Source: Chaenocephalus aceratus (taxonomy: Eukaryota > Chordata > Actinopteri > Perciformes > Channichthyidae). From it: a DNA stretch of 64,000 nt. The translations under genes and the position numbers were made by a program. The number at the start of each line of letters is the position of its first letter. Position 1 is the stretch's first letter. Location of the stretch: NCBI GenBank assembly GCA_023974075.1, contig CM043789.1, positions 41,335,592-41,399,591 on the forward strand. Direction: 5' to 3'. This document shows, piece after piece, positions 63,746-64,000 of this stretch. The notes beneath the pieces are model-generated. The model saw nothing but the letters and a program-made list of their open reading frames with translations, was not told the origin of the DNA and ran no database searches.

Positions 63746-64000
63746 TAAAACAATAATTAAAAACAATAATGGCTGTCTGTTCGTTCCATTCTTGCAAACC
63801 CTGATATCCTACCAGGAATGCTTGAAGCGAATCTCGTACATTTCGGCACAAACGTCCACAGACTGAAGAACAGAGTGATTTGATTTGAGTGGTTAACCCT
63901 CGTGTTGTGTTCGGGTCTCCCGTGACCCGTCTCGAGTTCAAATGATATAATAACTACGCTCTAGTTTTTTGTATCGGAACAAGGCTTCCTGATGTCCTCC

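Overview
The window looks like vertebrate nuclear DNA from a ray-finned fish, most likely a percomorph-type teleost. The genes are split by GT-AG introns, the intergenic and intronic DNA is packed with fish-type transposons (Tc1, hAT-like, TTAA-flanked MITEs, Gypsy, L1, L2-like tails, tRNA-derived SINE) and microsatellites, and the proteins match vertebrate families across many exons. The species cannot be named from the sequence.

Layout. (1) About 0.5-11.5 kb, minus strand: cdk5rap1, a mitochondrial radical-SAM tRNA methylthiotransferase. Twelve coding exons are visible and the last one is not identified. Its introns hold an apparently intact Tc1 transposon and several nested hAT-like elements. 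(2) 13.8-23.0 kb, plus strand: ghrh, five coding exons giving a 138-residue prepro-hormone, with a 6.5 kb intron made largely of nested transposons. (3) 23.2-29 kb: intergenic, with a 57-bp minisatellite that grew inside a MITE and a decayed Gypsy element. (4) 29.2-44.3 kb, minus strand: rpn2 (ribophorin II), 17 coding exons giving an uninterrupted 632-residue protein. (5) 45.1-50.6 kb, plus strand: ap5b1 (AP-5 beta subunit), whose third and fourth exons carry many single-base frameshifts. (6) 52.1-52.9 kb: a second array of the 57-bp minisatellite. (7) 53.1-57.4 kb, minus strand: the C1orf50 homologue. (8) 58.9 kb to the right edge, plus strand: the 5' part of p3h1 (prolyl 3-hydroxylase 1), divergent from C1orf50.

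The genes do not form one pathway. ghrh next to rpn2, and C1orf50 head-to-head with P3H1, match vertebrate synteny and support the gene names. rpn2/ap5b1 and C1orf50/p3h1 are divergent pairs that may each share a promoter region. RPN2 and P3H1 both act in the ER, AP-5 on late endosomes, CDK5RAP1 in mitochondria, and GHRH is secreted.

Most notable observations: minisatellites with 37-bp or 57-bp periods expanded inside dispersed elements at four sites; a small LTR element whose interior is mostly 12/15-bp coding-like repeats; frameshifts clustered at 47.8-59.4 kb while rpn2, cdk5rap1 and ghrh are clean, suggesting local consensus error rather than dead genes; clean empty-site/filled-site pairs among transposon copies; and a (TG)n tract that replaces the polypyrimidine tract of p3h1 exon 4. 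I found no clearly new biochemical system.
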